From contig CM035234.1 in the NCBI GenBank assembly GCA_020226215.1, positions 49,913,275-49,977,274 of the forward strand: DNA of 64,000 bases, in the 5' to 3' direction. Shown here piece by piece: positions 1-13,344 of this stretch. Numbering within the stretch: the first letter of the stretch is position 1; the number at the start of each line of letters is the position of its first letter. The stretch is from Sindora glabra. Lineage: Eukaryota > Streptophyta > Magnoliopsida > Fabales > Fabaceae. The notes under the pieces were generated by a model, which was given only the letters and a program-made list of their open reading frames with translations, was not told where the DNA came from and did no database searches. The translations under genes were made by a program, and so were the position numbers.

Positions 1-3000
1 ATGTTTTAATTATTAAAAAAATATTGTAAAAAAGATATTTAAGATACAATTTGTTTTGTAGGAAAATATTTTTCATGAAAAAATATCATTTGCATGCATA
101 TTAATGAAGAAGCGGTATGTCACTTATATATATAATTAGAAAAATGATACTTATCTTGTGATCGAATTGAGAAATTCAACGTAGTTCAATTACTAGAGAA
201 TCTGAGTTCTACAGGCTAAAATATTCTATTTAATAATAATCAGATAAAACTTACAAATTATTTAAGTGAAGAAGAAAAACTATTAAATTTGGCATATTTA
301 ATTCAACAAAAACAAATGTTATTTTGCAAATTTCATATTTACTCTTAAAATATTATATTGATTATTATCCCTTATCATCAGAACTAAGCAAAGTTGTCCT
401 TTCTCAATTTAATTATGGAAATTAAATTGTACAAAACTTCCAAATTCTCATTCCCAGTAGTTACTAACTACTTTATCCAAATACAATCTTGTAGTCATAG
501 TAATTGAAAAAAAAAGTAATTTTTTTTATTTCTTTAAATTTTTTATATTTAATATTAAATACACAAAACACTTTCTCTCAACATGATATTTTATAACTAT
601 ATTTTAAAAAATTGTGAAAACAAATAGAGATTAAAGGTTTATTTGTTAATTATTATTTAAAATATTCTTTTATTTTTAAAAACAAAAGAGCCTATTTGAA
701 AATTTATTTTTAAATATTATTCTCCAAACGTATAGGTTAAAAATAAAAAAAAGAAATAACTTTTAAATATTTTCTTACCTTATTCTTTCATTCTTGATTT
801 CAATTTTATAATTATATGAAATATTTTCTTATTTACAATACTAAGTACCTTCTAATATTTGTTTTCTTTGAATGCAAAAAAATTTTTTAAAAAAATTTTT
901 TAAAAAAATAATTTTTGAGAATATAAAAATAAAAACATATTTAAACACATTCTAAATCTATTTTTTTGTGTTTGAGGTGGAATTTTCCATAGATTTACTA
1001 ATTTCTAGCTGTTTTCCCATACAGTTACCGAGAGAAATTATTTTGCTAATAATTAAAAAAATTAAAATTTTACCATAATTTTTTTAATTTTTAAAATTAT
1101 GAAAAATTTTAAAAAGTTTTATTTGTGCAAAATATCCATGAGAAAAAGTGCACAAAATTATTTCCTATGCTTGAATTTTCCGTGGAAAGGTTTTCTGAAA
1201 AATTGTGCTAGAAACTAGTTCCCCACAATTTTTTAGTATTTTTCTATGGATTTTTTTGGAAAAGAAATATTTTTTCTTCTAATTTTAGTATTACCTATTA
1301 AGTATTTTAAGAGACTTTAGTTAATAAATATTTTTACTATTCAATCTTGTATAATAATTTTATTTTTTAAAATATGATCTTCATAAACTCTTTATATTTG
1401 AAGCCACCTTCAACCAAACGTTACTTCTTTTGTTTTGTATGCTCCTCTTCTTTTTATGAATATCAATATCTCATACATTAATAATATTAATATAATTAAT
1501 ATTTAATAAACATAGCCCTTTGAAAAGGATTCCTTTTTGGTGATGCCATGGAAACTTTATTTCGATGAGATGATGTCATCTTTATTTTTAATGAAGTTTT
1601 ATTGTAAAAATAAATAAATTTAGATTTCTTTACGAATTTTTTTATTTTTATTTTTAACTTCCAATTTAACAAAATTAAGAGATGGAAAAGTAAAATAATA
1701 ACTCCCAATTAATCTTTTAAATTTAAAATTTATTCTTATTTAGTGTTTTTCTTTATTATTCTTTAATTTTTTAACTTTTTTTCCCCTTTTTAACTTTAAT
1801 GTTGTAAAATAAATGAGGAAACTTCTAATTTACTATCTGAAAGATTTTAGGGATATCAAATTAATATTGAAAAGTTTTATTGCATCAAATTAGTATTAAT
1901 TTCAAAATTTTCACTCCAAATTAATACTATTGTTAGTCCCTCTATTAAATCATCTTACACCACCGTTAAATTTGCTAACATGGATTAAATAATTCTAGTC
2001 AACAAAATATGAAGACAAAAGAAGCCAAATGTAAAAATATGTTAAAAACAAATAAAAAAATTAATTTAAAGCTTTTAATACTTTGAACACATTTCAGCAA
2101 GCGAGAGAATAATTAATTTAAAGCTTTTAAGATAACAATAAAAGAAAAAAAATTACCCTTTTAGAAGATAAACCAACAAATTTAGGTAAGAACCATGAAA
2201 CCCTTGAAAACGGTAATGATCAAATTTTGTAAACACCATTGGTCCCATAATACTCTTCTTCATAGCTTTAATCTATAAAAACCAAAGTAAAATGCGGCAA
2301 CAATAGAAGACAGTAGGCATTGTGGTCCCTTTACACAGGTACAGAATCATTTTTTTTTTCATATCTATATGTTGCTTTTTTTGAATTAATTACTGTGAAA
2401 TGAATTTTTTATGTAATTTTTAGGATCAGCTATTGTGAAATCAATTTTTTAAATAATTTTTATAATAGGCATGGTATGGGATACCTTGTAATATTCGATT
2501 ATAGGTTCTAATTTAATAAATGGTTATTTAATATATTACTTAGTTGACTTATACACATTGGTTGCTTTTAACAAACAAGCTCCTTTCTCTCTATTCTATT
2601 GTTAATGCTTGTAAGAATCACTTATTTAAGTAAATGCATTGATAGATGATCATAAATCCATTATTCTAGTAATGAGTAGAAAATAAAAGATGAAAAAAAT
2701 GAAACTATTATTACACTAAATGAAAGATGAGAATGTATAAAAGAAAGACAAAAGACACGAAATGTGTAATGTATAATACAAAAAAGCTTCTTTTAAAAGT
2801 AAGTTTGCACAAAAAGGATTTTCTTTGAAATAAGAATATTACTAGTAATCTTAGGTAGGAAATCTACCTTTATAAGTATATATTAGTTACTAAATTTTAG
2901 ATGAAAAGCTATTCTTCATACCCTTACTCTACTTGCCTATTATCGTATAGTTCTTGCTTACTTGTGGCTTCATTATGGTTTATGTTATCCTTTCATGCAC

Positions 3001-3814
3001 CCATTTTGTTCATTCAAGTCTAAAAGTTCATATTAGGTTTGTAGAAGACTATATGTACCACACAACATGTAAGAACATAAGACAAAATTAGAATGGACTC
3101 TATCCTTGATTCCATTAAATGAGGAATTATAAAATTAAATTGACTATTGAGAATTTAGGTAGACCAACGAATAGCTAAACTCTTATCCACCCCGAATGGA
3201 TAATCTCACATCAACTTGTCAAACTAAGTGAGTATGCTTTTGAACTACTTTCCTTGCTTTCTCTTCCACTTATTGCTTAATCGTGTCAACTAACTAAACA
3301 AAATCGTAGACAAAACACTTAGTGCTCACTAAGCTCACTACAATCAAAGCATAAAAAAATATCAATATATTATAGTGATTTAAAAAATGCAAAAGAATTT
3401 CAACTATCTTGTATGTTTGGAGAGAAGAATAATGTTATGTCTGAGATATGCTTGCTAGTTATTAACTTTTGCCTTTAAATTTATTAATTTATAGTGTAAA
3501 GTATTATGTCATATTAATATTCTATGATTTAGGCCAATTTATTGAAGATAGCTATGTCAAGAGGGAAAAGATATGTGAGATTTTATAAAAGTTGATAAAC
3601 TATTCATACTAGTTTTTGAAGAATTAATTAAAAAGCATAATGACTTGAATTGGGAGAACATTTACTATCTAGTCCTTAGTATGACAGTGAATGATAGGTT
3701 AAGGAAAATTAGTGGAAATTGTGACATGCATTAATTATTTGTTAACACCAAGGGCCATGAAGAAATACATTTATATTTTACCCACCTTAGTTAGCAAGGT
3801 CCTAAACCATTCTC
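1..3814. other. AT-rich intergenic DNA, no gene
   Basis: The stretch is dominated by A and T runs, with stops in every frame and no recognisable protein similarity. The only long open frame (minus strand near 1500-1700) is low-complexity and lysine/isoleucine-rich, as expected by chance at this composition. Sequence around 650-960 resembles AT-rich MITE debris, but I could not fix its ends. Confidence 0.6.
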
Positions 3815-6240
3815 TCAACATGAACTTGAAAATATGGAATAGATAGCCTTTGAACTTGAAAACAAAGAACATCTAAAGCTTGATTTTGAAAACATGGAAC
3901 AACTACACTCTGAACTTGAAAACATAGAACAATTAGAACCTGAAGACTCTAGCCAGCAAGAAGAAAATGATGACTATAAGGATAATTTATTTAAATTGGA
4001 TCGATAAAAGATTGAACAAGAAGAAGATGTATTTTTAGACTGCAATGACTTGCATGAAGAGACATATGATAAAAAAGTATAAAAGAAAAAGCAAAAGGAG
4101 ATCACCACTAAGTTCAAGCAATAGATATAAAATGAAAGGGCAGAGCCAGTTGCTATTAGTTATATGGAAGGTAAGTAGATTCCAGCAATTGATGTGGAGC
4201 AATTTGCAGCCTATGAGACTAATGAATGGTTTAAATGGTGGTTCTAACTTAGAAGATGAAAAAGATAAGGTTTTTCCATAATTTAATAAAGAAGCTGAAT
4301 TTGGTGAAGTTTCATTTGAACTTGGCATGGATTCTTATCACTCGAGATCTTAAAAAAAACAATGAAGGACTTTAACATTCAACTAGGCAGATAAGTGGAA
4401 TGGCACATAAATGATAGTAGAAGAACACAAGTTAAGTGCAAAAAGGAGGGTTACCCTTAGGAGATTTACTACTCCCTTAACACAAAAACCAATACCTTTC
4501 AAATCAAAAAGTATAATCTCAAGCACATTTATGGTAGGCGATTAAAAAATAAGCAAGCAAATAAAGCATGGGTGGCAACAAAACTAGTTCTATATTTTAG
4601 AGCTTATCCATAATTAACTGGCCAACAAGCTTATGATTACATTATAGTTTGTTATAAAGTATCAATAATAAATGTCATTATTTTTAGGGCTCTTAAAGTT
4701 ACACATGAGATAGTTAAAGGTTTTGAGAAGGAACAATATGCAAAGATATGGGATTATTGTCAAGAGTTGCTAAGGAGTAATCCAAGGTCTATAATACTGT
4801 TGTAGGGTGATAGGTCATCCATAGAAAAATCTCCTACATTTGATAGGATTTATGTATGTCTTGATGTATGTAAAAATGGATTCCTTGCTAGTTGTAGACC
4901 TTTAATAGATTTAGATGGGTGCTTTTTGAAAGTATATTATAGTAGAATACTTCTATCTACTATGGCCTAAGATAGCAATAATGGCTTCTATGTAGTAGCA
5001 TATGTTATTCTTAGCTTAGAAACGAAAAATACATGGGCTTGGTTTCTTACTTAGTTACTGCAAGATTTTGGTTATTTCCATGTACTTGGCCTTAAGTTCA
5101 TATTAGATTAGCAAAAGGTGAGCTTAGAAAACTTTGACATATTTATTATTTTATTATACTTTTACATTATGCTCATTAATTATCATTTCATTACACATAG
5201 GGCTTGTTGCTTGCTATAAGTCAAATTATGCCTAGAGTGCCTCATAGATATTGTGCTAGGCATTTATAGGAAAATATAGCAAAATAATGAAAAGGAAAGG
5301 AGCTCAGGGACTTGTTTTGGAAAACATCAAAATACATAACAAAATAGCAATTTGAAAGGAATATGGAAAAAAATGAAAAAGATAAATAAAGATGAATGGA
5401 ATTAGGTGAACAAAATACGAAAGGCAAGTTAGTTTAGGTCTTATTTCAACACAAGAATAAGAAATCAATCAATAGTGAACAATACTTGTGAGCAATTTAA
5501 TGGTGCAATAGTGAAGTATAGAAGTAAGCCCATCATTACCATGGTTGAGGAGATTAGGTTATACTTGAAAAAAAAGATGATCACTAATAAAGCAATCATG
5601 AAAAGATATAAAAGGTTATTATATCCTAAAGTGCAAGCAAATTAGAAAAGGTGAAGAATGACTTTGTTCATTAGACTCCAATATGGGTAAGAGACCTTGA
5701 TGGATGCAAAATTGAAGTAGAGTGCAAACCCAACAAGTTTGTTGTTGATCTAAAAAATAGAACATGCATATATAGGGTATGGAACTTGCATAGAATACCT
5801 TATTAACATGTAGTAGTAGTAGTACTATGCCATAACAATTAGGAATCAAAAAAATTTGTCCACCCCTAGCTTACTAAGGAAGTCTATGAAAGTATGCATA
5901 ACACATACATTAATCCAATAGCTAGTGAACAATATTAGGCTAAAATAAACAAAAAACCACTTCTACCTCTAAGCATTAAAGAACTAGCTGGGCATCCTAA
6001 AGTGAAACAAAAGAAAGCTCTAGATGAAGCTTAAGATCCTTACAAGCTTAAGAGGTCATATGGTGAGATAACCTATGGCAAAGGGAAAGGGAAAGGACAT
6101 AGTTCAAGAAGTTGTAAAAGTGCACCAAGTAAACTAATAAAGAAAAGGAAGCATATAAGTGTTGCTTAGACTATTAAAACTAATCTAACAAGTCCAGAGT
6201 CTTCCCAAGAGCTAACTAAAGCAAGAAGCAATACAACAGG
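3815..6240 (+). pseudogene. MULE (MuDR-type) transposase, degenerate
   Basis: Remnant of a Mutator-like DNA transposase, the enzyme that cuts and inserts MULE elements. Reading through stops and frameshifts gives the family's order. First comes an acidic N-terminal stretch with repeated ELENIE-like units (3820-3960). Next is the MuDR N-terminal domain around 4390-4600 (EWHINDSRRTQVKCKKEGYP, later YNLKHIYGRRLKNKQANKAW). The catalytic core lies near 4730-5230 (YAKIWDYCQELLRSNP, LIDLDGCFLKVYYSRILL, TKNTWAWFL, MPRVPHRYCARHL). A SWIM zinc-finger remnant is at 5745-5810 (NRTCIYRVWNLHRIPY), followed by FVHP and GHPKVKQKK, and a zinc-knuckle remnant near 6060-6120. An 83-bp GT-AG intron fits at 5118-5200 and joins Q-K to G-L. 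Many in-frame stops, mostly TAG or TAA in place of CAG, CAA or TGG codons, show that it is dead. I did not find the terminal inverted repeats. Confidence 0.85.
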
Positions 6241-7255
6241 TATAGTTATATTTAAGTATTATTATTATTTTTAATTAAAACTATTGCATTAATTAAGTTT
6301 TCTTAACTAATCACTGATTTATGCTATTGTAGGAATAACAAATAAGGAGGATGCATGGGATTAGCATTACTCCCACCAGAAATGCAAGCATCCTTGATCC
6401 TTTTAAGACTCAAATTCACCAATTTTTGCTTGGAAGGCCCATCAATCTATGACAAAAGAAACCTTACAAGTACTAAGTAGTGGCTTAAGAAAAAGTTTAT
6501 TGGAGTCCTCAACTCAAGCTAAGAAGTAGTCAATGGAAAGTAGTTAAATTAATCTTTAGGTGGAATTGTAATAGCTCCAATTTAGTATTAGTATGCTAGT
6601 GTTTTTTTATGTTCATGGCAAAAACACACAAGCCATCTTATGTTAGTATTTTTTCTATACAGATGAAAAAAAGGGCCATTTTCATTTTGGGTGCTTTGGT
6701 GTTATGTGAAACAATGACCTATATACAAGACCTATTGTTATTGCTTGAAAGGAAGTAAAGGAAGTTGAAATCTAGTTTTGTATTTATCATTTCAATGTCT
6801 CAAGGAAACTAATAGATGCCTTTGTCATATACCTTATTACAAAGGCATAAACTTATGGTTTTTTCTTCTTAACTATGCATTCTCAGGATCTGGGTGAATA
6901 AGAATATTGATTTATTATGCAAACTCTATTCCATGAGTGGAACATCCAAAAGAATGGATAGGTATATAAAATGAATGGCAGGTGCAACCTCTATTCCGTG
7001 AATGGAGGGATATATTGGTTTAATAATTTTAATACATATTAAAATATAACTAACTTAAAATTTTGGAAACGTACAAATATAGAAAATAAGTAATATATTA
7101 CATTTCATTCAATTGAAATAACTAATACATCACAAAAATTTTGAGATTCCTAAATTTTTTTCATAACATTGAAGTTTTATTTCTAATACATAACTTTTGG
7201 ATGGCCACATCTTACTACATCTCCCTCAAAAAACCAACTTTTAGTCTAAATCTTG
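6241..7255. other. MULE 3' flank, no gene recognised
   Basis: This AT-rich DNA lies between the end of the transposase remnant and the GRF zinc-finger fragment. No domain is recognisable. It may be internal to the same MULE, but no terminal repeat was identified to prove it. Confidence 0.4.
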
Positions 7256-7905
7256 CTACTTCAAACAAATTATAGCAAGCAAGACAATATTTAAGATTAA
7301 TAGAATTGCATACATGATTTTCATCCCCTTTAATTCAACTTGGTATTTTACAGCCTTTTTTTTCAACTTCAAGATTGTGTCATCTTCATTAGCCTTTATA
7401 TGGTCATGCTTCAATTGCTCCATTAACTTATCTACTTCTTTCTTCTCAATAAAATCATTGTCATTGTTAACAACAAATAGCTCCTCCATCTATTGAAAGT
7501 AATCACAATTCATATTAGAATCCTATAACAAAATAAAAAGTTAAATTTTTTTTAAAAAATAAAAGATTAGCACTAAAGTACAAGAAGTTTAGAAACATAA
7601 TCAGCACCTACAAGAAACTAAACAAAACCTATTTAGTAAAATTAAAGATTTTGAGTTTACAAAAAAATTTATAAATTTTATGATCTAAAAGAAAACAAAC
7701 ATAAAGTATAGAGATGCAAATTGAATCTTTCAAATAATCAATACAAATAAGGAAAACTGAAACAAAACTAAAGATTTTGTAAATAAATTACCTTATACAG
7801 TAGGCATTTATAAAACTTTCTGCTTAGATTTTTCTTTGATGTCAATTTTAGGACCTTCCGTAGAAAATTGCAGAATACCATCACCCTATCAGTTGTTTTA
7901 TTGCA
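7256..7905 (-). pseudogene. GRF-type zinc-finger protein, two exons, broken
   Basis: Minus-strand gene fragment of the plant GRF zinc-finger family, small proteins with a Cys-rich finger, a coiled coil and a C-terminal membrane helix. Exon 1 (from about 7905 to 7792) reads LRKVLKLTSKKNLSRKFYKC, matching the finger's conserved G/S-R-x-F-Y-x-C block. A GT-AG intron spans 7791-7523. Exon 2 (7522-7256) continues in phase with NCDYFQ, then stop, then MEELF, then a charged heptad-like stretch and a hydrophobic C-terminal helix (YAILLILNIVLLAIICL). The stop TAG (7490-7492) stands where the family has Trp after CDYFQ/L. The first Cys pair also looks incomplete. The downstream ATG would still give a 77-residue coiled-coil and membrane peptide. 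I call it a pseudogene; translation of the short tail cannot be excluded. Confidence 0.7.
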
Positions 7906-8299
7906 AATGCATACATTGCCCTATTTAACACGGAGCCTTGGTGTCGTTATTCTTGAATCGATTTTTTGTTTGGGATGGGTGCAAGATTGGCAATGCATGG
8001 AATGAGTTCAGGTGCTCGTCTCATCACTCAGTTGGGGATTGGGGATTGTATGCTTGGTGTATCAAGGACTAAAGATTTACATCTCATTTGATGTGTGAAA
8101 GCATTTTTTTTTTTGGTAATATTTTACTGATTGAGATTATTGAATTCACGTTGGCAATTCTAACAGAAGGGGGGAAAATGTTTTATTCTAGTCAGACTCT
8201 TGGCTGCTTCAATATCCTCTGGAAAATGTTGACAAGGAACAATAACGTGCTACTGTTAATGAATTTGTTGTTAATAATTGTAAGTGGGATTGACATTTA

Positions 8300-9170
8300 T
8301 TAAAGATTCTCCTTCCTGTTCCAATTTCGAAGAAGATCCAAACCGTATTCCCACCGAAACGCAATTCTGGCTCTGATGAGTTAATGTGGGCGGGTAACCC
8401 AGCTGGTGTGTTTTCGATCGAAGAAGGTTATGTACATCTTGCGCATAATGCATGGGTTGACTCGGACGGTGTTTGGCGTCGTCTTTGGACGTTAGAAGTG
8501 GCTTAGCGAATAAGGTGTTTTTTATGGCAGTCTCTTCATAATGGTTTAATCACCGAAGCTTACACCAACAAATGGGATCACTCCTCTCCATACTGTTATC
8601 GATATACTGGGGAAATCGAATCTGCCATTCACGTCTTGTGAGATTGCCCGTATGCTTAGAAAGTGTGGTAGCACTTGGTGGACCCGAGTCATATTGCAGT
8701 CTTCAGTGCAGTATCGATGCAAGAATTGTTTTGGCTACATCTTAATAGCTCACAAAGTGTGTCAGCAGATTATCAGGAAACTGGAGTGTGTTTTGGGCTG
8801 TGGGGTGTTGACTTCTATGGAGTTGGAGAAACAAAGCCATTCACCAACCAAATTTTATTTATCCTTCGAACCCTTTGAGGGTGATTTTCAGTTATGCTGA
8901 GAACATTGTGAAGGACAGTGATATTGGAATTAATAATCGGAGGAGGGTGATAGGTCAAATTGAGATTAGTTGGGTCCTCTTTCGGAAGGGTGAATAAAAG
9001 TTAACTCGGGTGGGGCTGCAAAATGAAATGATAATTTAGCTGGATATGGTGGTGTTTTCAGATATGTGCATGACAGATGGCTATTGGGATTTGGAAAAAC
9101 CTTTAGAAATTGCTCTGCTTTTATTGCAGATTGTTGGGGCCTGTTTGCAACCTTCAGATTGCTTAGGAGA
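8300..9170 (+). pseudogene. LINE (non-LTR retrotransposon) 3' part: zinc-binding and RNase H domains
   Basis: This is the tail of a LINE reverse-transcriptase polyprotein. The reverse-transcriptase zinc-binding domain is at about 8370-8690: SGSDELMWAGNPAGVFSIEE, VWRRLWTLEVA, then after a stop RIRCFLWQSLHNGLITEAYT, then IESAIHVL, stop, DCPYA. This matches the family pattern of W..LW.L..P.R...FLW and H.L.DCP.A...W. A second domain at about 8990-9165 resembles the RNase H domain: AGYGGVFRYVHDRWLLGF, NCSAFIADCWGLFATFRLL. Stops replace Arg, Trp and Glu codons, so it is inactive. The fingers-palm part of the enzyme is missing. The 370 bases upstream (7930-8300, with FVWDGCKIGNAWNEF) may be more of the same element, interrupted. 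Confidence 0.8.
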
Positions 9171-12100
9171 AAGAATACAGGAATCGTTTGAATTCTACAG
9201 GAAATAACTTTTCATAATAAATAGAAATTTTAAGGAAATAACTTCTCATATGAATTTTATGAGAAATATTCAAAATTATTTAGTTAATATATAGGAAATA
9301 ACACATCCGAAGAAATAATTTCATATATTTTGTTTGGTTCAACTTTGAATATCCTAGGAAATGCTAGTAAAATTATTATTATATTTTCAATATTATTATA
9401 ATATAAATTAATAAATTTTAATTATTATTAATTAAATTTAATAAGGATAATTTTATCATTATATCCATAAATAGTATAAAAAATAGAACTTACTTAGAAG
9501 GGAGGTAAATAAGTGATTTATTATGTTTTGTGAAAAGTATGACTTCCCAAGAAGTCTTATTTGCTCCAATTAGTAAGATAATGACTAATCAAACAACTCA
9601 CTATTTTCTTATTTTCCAAAAAATAGAACTTTTCATACATTGAAGCAAATCAAATGACTTCTAAAAAAATAAAGTTTAAATGTGATTTTAAAGCATTATG
9701 TATGTGTTTATCTAATCCTCACCATCAAGGGAATCATTTAATTATAATCCTACATGATTTGCTTAAATTGGATTGGGAAGTGGAGATTTACCATACGTAC
9801 AAAGAGAGGAATTTTTGTGTGAATTTGATGGCAAACTTTAATTTATTTGGCAACTTATTTATTTTTATTGCTTTCTATTAATATTATGAGAGTTTTTAAG
9901 ACTTAGGACATTGTAATAGGTTAGTTTGCTTTTTCTTTTTGCACTTAAATCCTATTGAATTACCCAAAAAATATGGAAAATACTTTCACTTTGAAATGAG
10001 AAACATTATTTTTTTTACCATATTTTTATTTTTAATATTGAATAAGTAAAATATTTTATTTTAATATTACATAAATATATTCGTGCTAAAAATTTTTTTA
10101 ACACAAAGAGAGCCTTGACCTTAATTGCTCCACTTGAACATCGTATAAAAAAGCTACAAAAAATGGCCATATGTTCCGATAATAATCACTTTTTTCTGTA
10201 TTTATTTATTTATTTTTACCGTCCAATTGCAATGCAATTCTACAAAAGATACTGACATGGAGCTCCATGCTACGAAATATTGGGAAATATTTTCAACGTC
10301 AGTGTAGCATTGAATTTTTAATAACATCTTTAACATATTTTAATATCATGCACGAGTAATTGTTAAAATTGAGGAAACAATTATCTTATTTATTAAAATA
10401 TGAATGAAAGTAATATTGAAAATTACAGTATTATCAAAGAATTAGAAATAGTTCCTAAATAATGGGAGGAATACCAATGGGATATTTATTTCTAATGGTG
10501 AAAATAGAAATAATTTTGGCATTCTAAGCGAGTTACGCGTTGTTTTCCTTTTTCCCTCTGATAAGCGAGTGACAAGATGTTAGACTTGACAAGATGAGTC
10601 TAGCTAATTTTCATTTTAGTTATTCACGAAGAGCTCTTAGTTAGAATTTTTATTTTAAAATTTAATAAAAATTATTTTATTTACTCTTAGCTTAAATTTG
10701 TGGAAATAATATTACTACAAAAATGTTATTTGACATTAGTTATTTAACAGATTCAATATCAATTTTTTTCTCAAGCATAGTTGTAGATATTTTATAATGT
10801 CAATTGCGTATATATTGTGAAAAACAAATATGAGAAGATAAGAAATAGTCAAATGCTCAACACATTTTCTCAAGTGCATAGGCCAACCATGAGTTAATTT
10901 CCCATTCTAGAGATTCATTTTTAATTAGGATACACAATTCAATAAATGATCATATTTAATTACATCAATTTTTTTTAGATAATTATAGTTGAAAATTCAA
11001 ATTCAATGTTAATTTATTTTAATAATCGATTGCAAATTCAATGTTAATTTTTTTTTTACATAACCTATGTTTTATTGCTCTCCACCCCAAAAGGAAAAGT
11101 CTTTTTCTCTACACCTTTTCCATCCTATGCAATTTTTCAGATTGATTCATACTATATTACTTTCAACCTGAAATACATCCAAAATCACCCAAAAAATAAT
11201 AATACTCCAATATTATAATATAATTTTGATATATGGAATTAAAAAATACATAATAATTTGTATTATTGAATAACATATGTTTAAAGTATTTTCATACTAT
11301 AAAGAAAAAAAGTAAGAACCAAAAAATTTAAGCGTTGCAACAATTACAAATAAAAGGTTTATCATGGTGAAAAAAATTATTTCCTAATTTATTGTGAATA
11401 TTCTTATTTCTTGTATTTCCCACTCCCTACTACACCAACATCTCCATTGCTATCAAAATATGTTTAAAGTGAAAAAAATTTGAAAATAGAGAAAAATTAT
11501 CTCGGTCAGAGATAAGTATTTTGCTACTAGTACTGGTTACTTAATATATGATGTTAGCACTCATTAGAAAAGTATTTTTGAATCTAATACTTATAAATGT
11601 GAGCAATATTCATTAAAATTTCATATGATAAAATATGGTCAATTATGAAATTAAAAACTAAATTATAGGGATAAACACAAAATGTAAAATAAATATTTAC
11701 ATTTATATTTTGCATGTTTCCAATAACTATTAAATATCATATATTCTAATATAAATTAAAAACTCACACACTTATATTTTTCTATAAAACGAATTCATAT
11801 TTTTATTGAAATTAATAGTATTTAACTTAACTTGGCTTCCTTATATTTATTTAGATATTATGATTCTTTTTTTTATTTTTTATAATAAATCACTGAATGG
11901 AATGAATAAAAATTCTAAGAATTAGGGCATTAACAAATTTCTTCCCTTTAGTATCATATCTAGAATTCCAATATTTATCCATTGTCAGGTAAAACTTGTC
12001 TAAGATATTATGATCTTTTAAATCATGTATAATTTGACTCACTATAAATGCAACTTAGATCTTAAGAGTGAATCATCCATCTTTCCGTTATAATTTTAAT

Positions 12101-13044
12101 TTGACCTTAATTATTTATAATAATAAAAATAAGTTAAATAGTATTTTTGTTTGTTCAACTCAAAATTAATTTAATTTTAATTGTTAAATACTTTTATCCA
12201 AAAATAAGATATGTAATAAAAATGATAAATATTTTAATTTTATTTTAATTAAAATAATAAATATAAAAATTATACAATATTTTTGCAATTCAAAAAAAAT
12301 AATTTTAATTTATTTTCAATTATTTTTATCCAAAAGTAGAATATAAAATTAATTAATTTTTATAGATATAATTGAATTAAACTAATAGCCCACATGTTTG
12401 TATTTTTTATAAAATATAAACATAATACTAAAATAGTAAATTTATTAATAAAATTTTATTTACAATTTAAAAATATAAAAAGTTATAGATTATCCTAACC
12501 ACAGTAGGAATTTAGAAATAACATTATTTTAGAAATAATCTAAAAAGAAAACTTATAGATTGTCTTAACTAGAAGTAACATTTTCTAATTTAGAAATAGC
12601 ATTTTATAGTTATATTGCAATGACGGTGTACAAGTGTTTTACTGTTAAAATTTACTGAACCTCATGCTACAGTATATTAAATGAACTGTAAAAACTCCTC
12701 CTTTTCTCTTACTAACCAATTTTTTTTTTTTTAATAATGTTGTGGTACCTTCATGATTAATCATAGAGTAAAAAGTTTTAAAAGACAAATCATATTTAAT
12801 CTCGTTTTTCGAGTCCAAAATTCATACTTGTATAATAATATTAATGTGCCATAAGACAGCATTTCCAGAGCAACCACGCAGCACAGAAAATGTCCAAGGA
12901 GTTAACTAGAACAGCCTATCAAGCATCAGAAAAAGCATATAAAAGAGTTACTATACAGACAGCTACGGCTCTCATTTAATGAATCATATTGAACTTCTGT
13001 GTGATAAACCATTTCCTTTCTAATCTTTTAAAGAAGTCCTTAAA
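9171..13044. other. AT-rich intergenic DNA, no gene
   Basis: No coding similarity in either strand. The part at 9180-9660 (repeated GGAAATAACTTCTCAT-like phrases) looks like MITE-type debris without clear ends. The rest is A/T runs. The 75-codon plus-strand frame at 9654-9881 has no recognisable domain and I treat it as chance. Confidence 0.55.
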
Positions 13045-13190
13045 TACACCAATGAGCCTCAGCTCAATAGGCATCCAGTTCCCTTTGGGAACCACGTGCT
13101 CTGGGAATCATCCCGTGATTCCCACTCGCCAAAATTTATACCCTCCACGTCCTCGACCTCAGCTCGAACAATAAAAAAGGAAACTCTTAA
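13045..13190 (+). mobile_element. Possible tRNA-derived SINE next to the PPR 3' end
   Basis: A tRNA-like A box (TCAGCTCAATAGG, 13059-13071) is followed about 32 bp later by a weak B-box-like block (GGGAATCATCCC, 13103-13114). An A-rich tail ends near 13190. The spacing suits an internal RNA polymerase III promoter. It lies within the likely 3' untranslated region of the minus-strand PPR gene. The B box is poor, so this is tentative. Confidence 0.4.
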
Positions 13191-13344
13191 TTTATTAAGA
13201 AAGAAAACAACAGAATAAACATATGTATCTGTCTTTTCATTGTTCATAGCTTCCACTCTGACCACCAAGACATGTATATTTCTAGTCAGTCAGCAAGCAA
13301 ATCAGACTGTCAGAGTGAACATTGTTACTCCACGTTATTTTGAA

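Noticed and set aside
2311..7807. CAGTAGGCATT present at about 2311 and 7798, considered as ends of the MULE
   Set aside because: The shared text is only 11 bp and in direct, not inverted, orientation. It does not meet the form of MULE terminal repeats.
9654..9881. 75-codon plus-strand open frame
   Set aside because: AT-rich chance frame in MITE-like debris; no recognisable domain.
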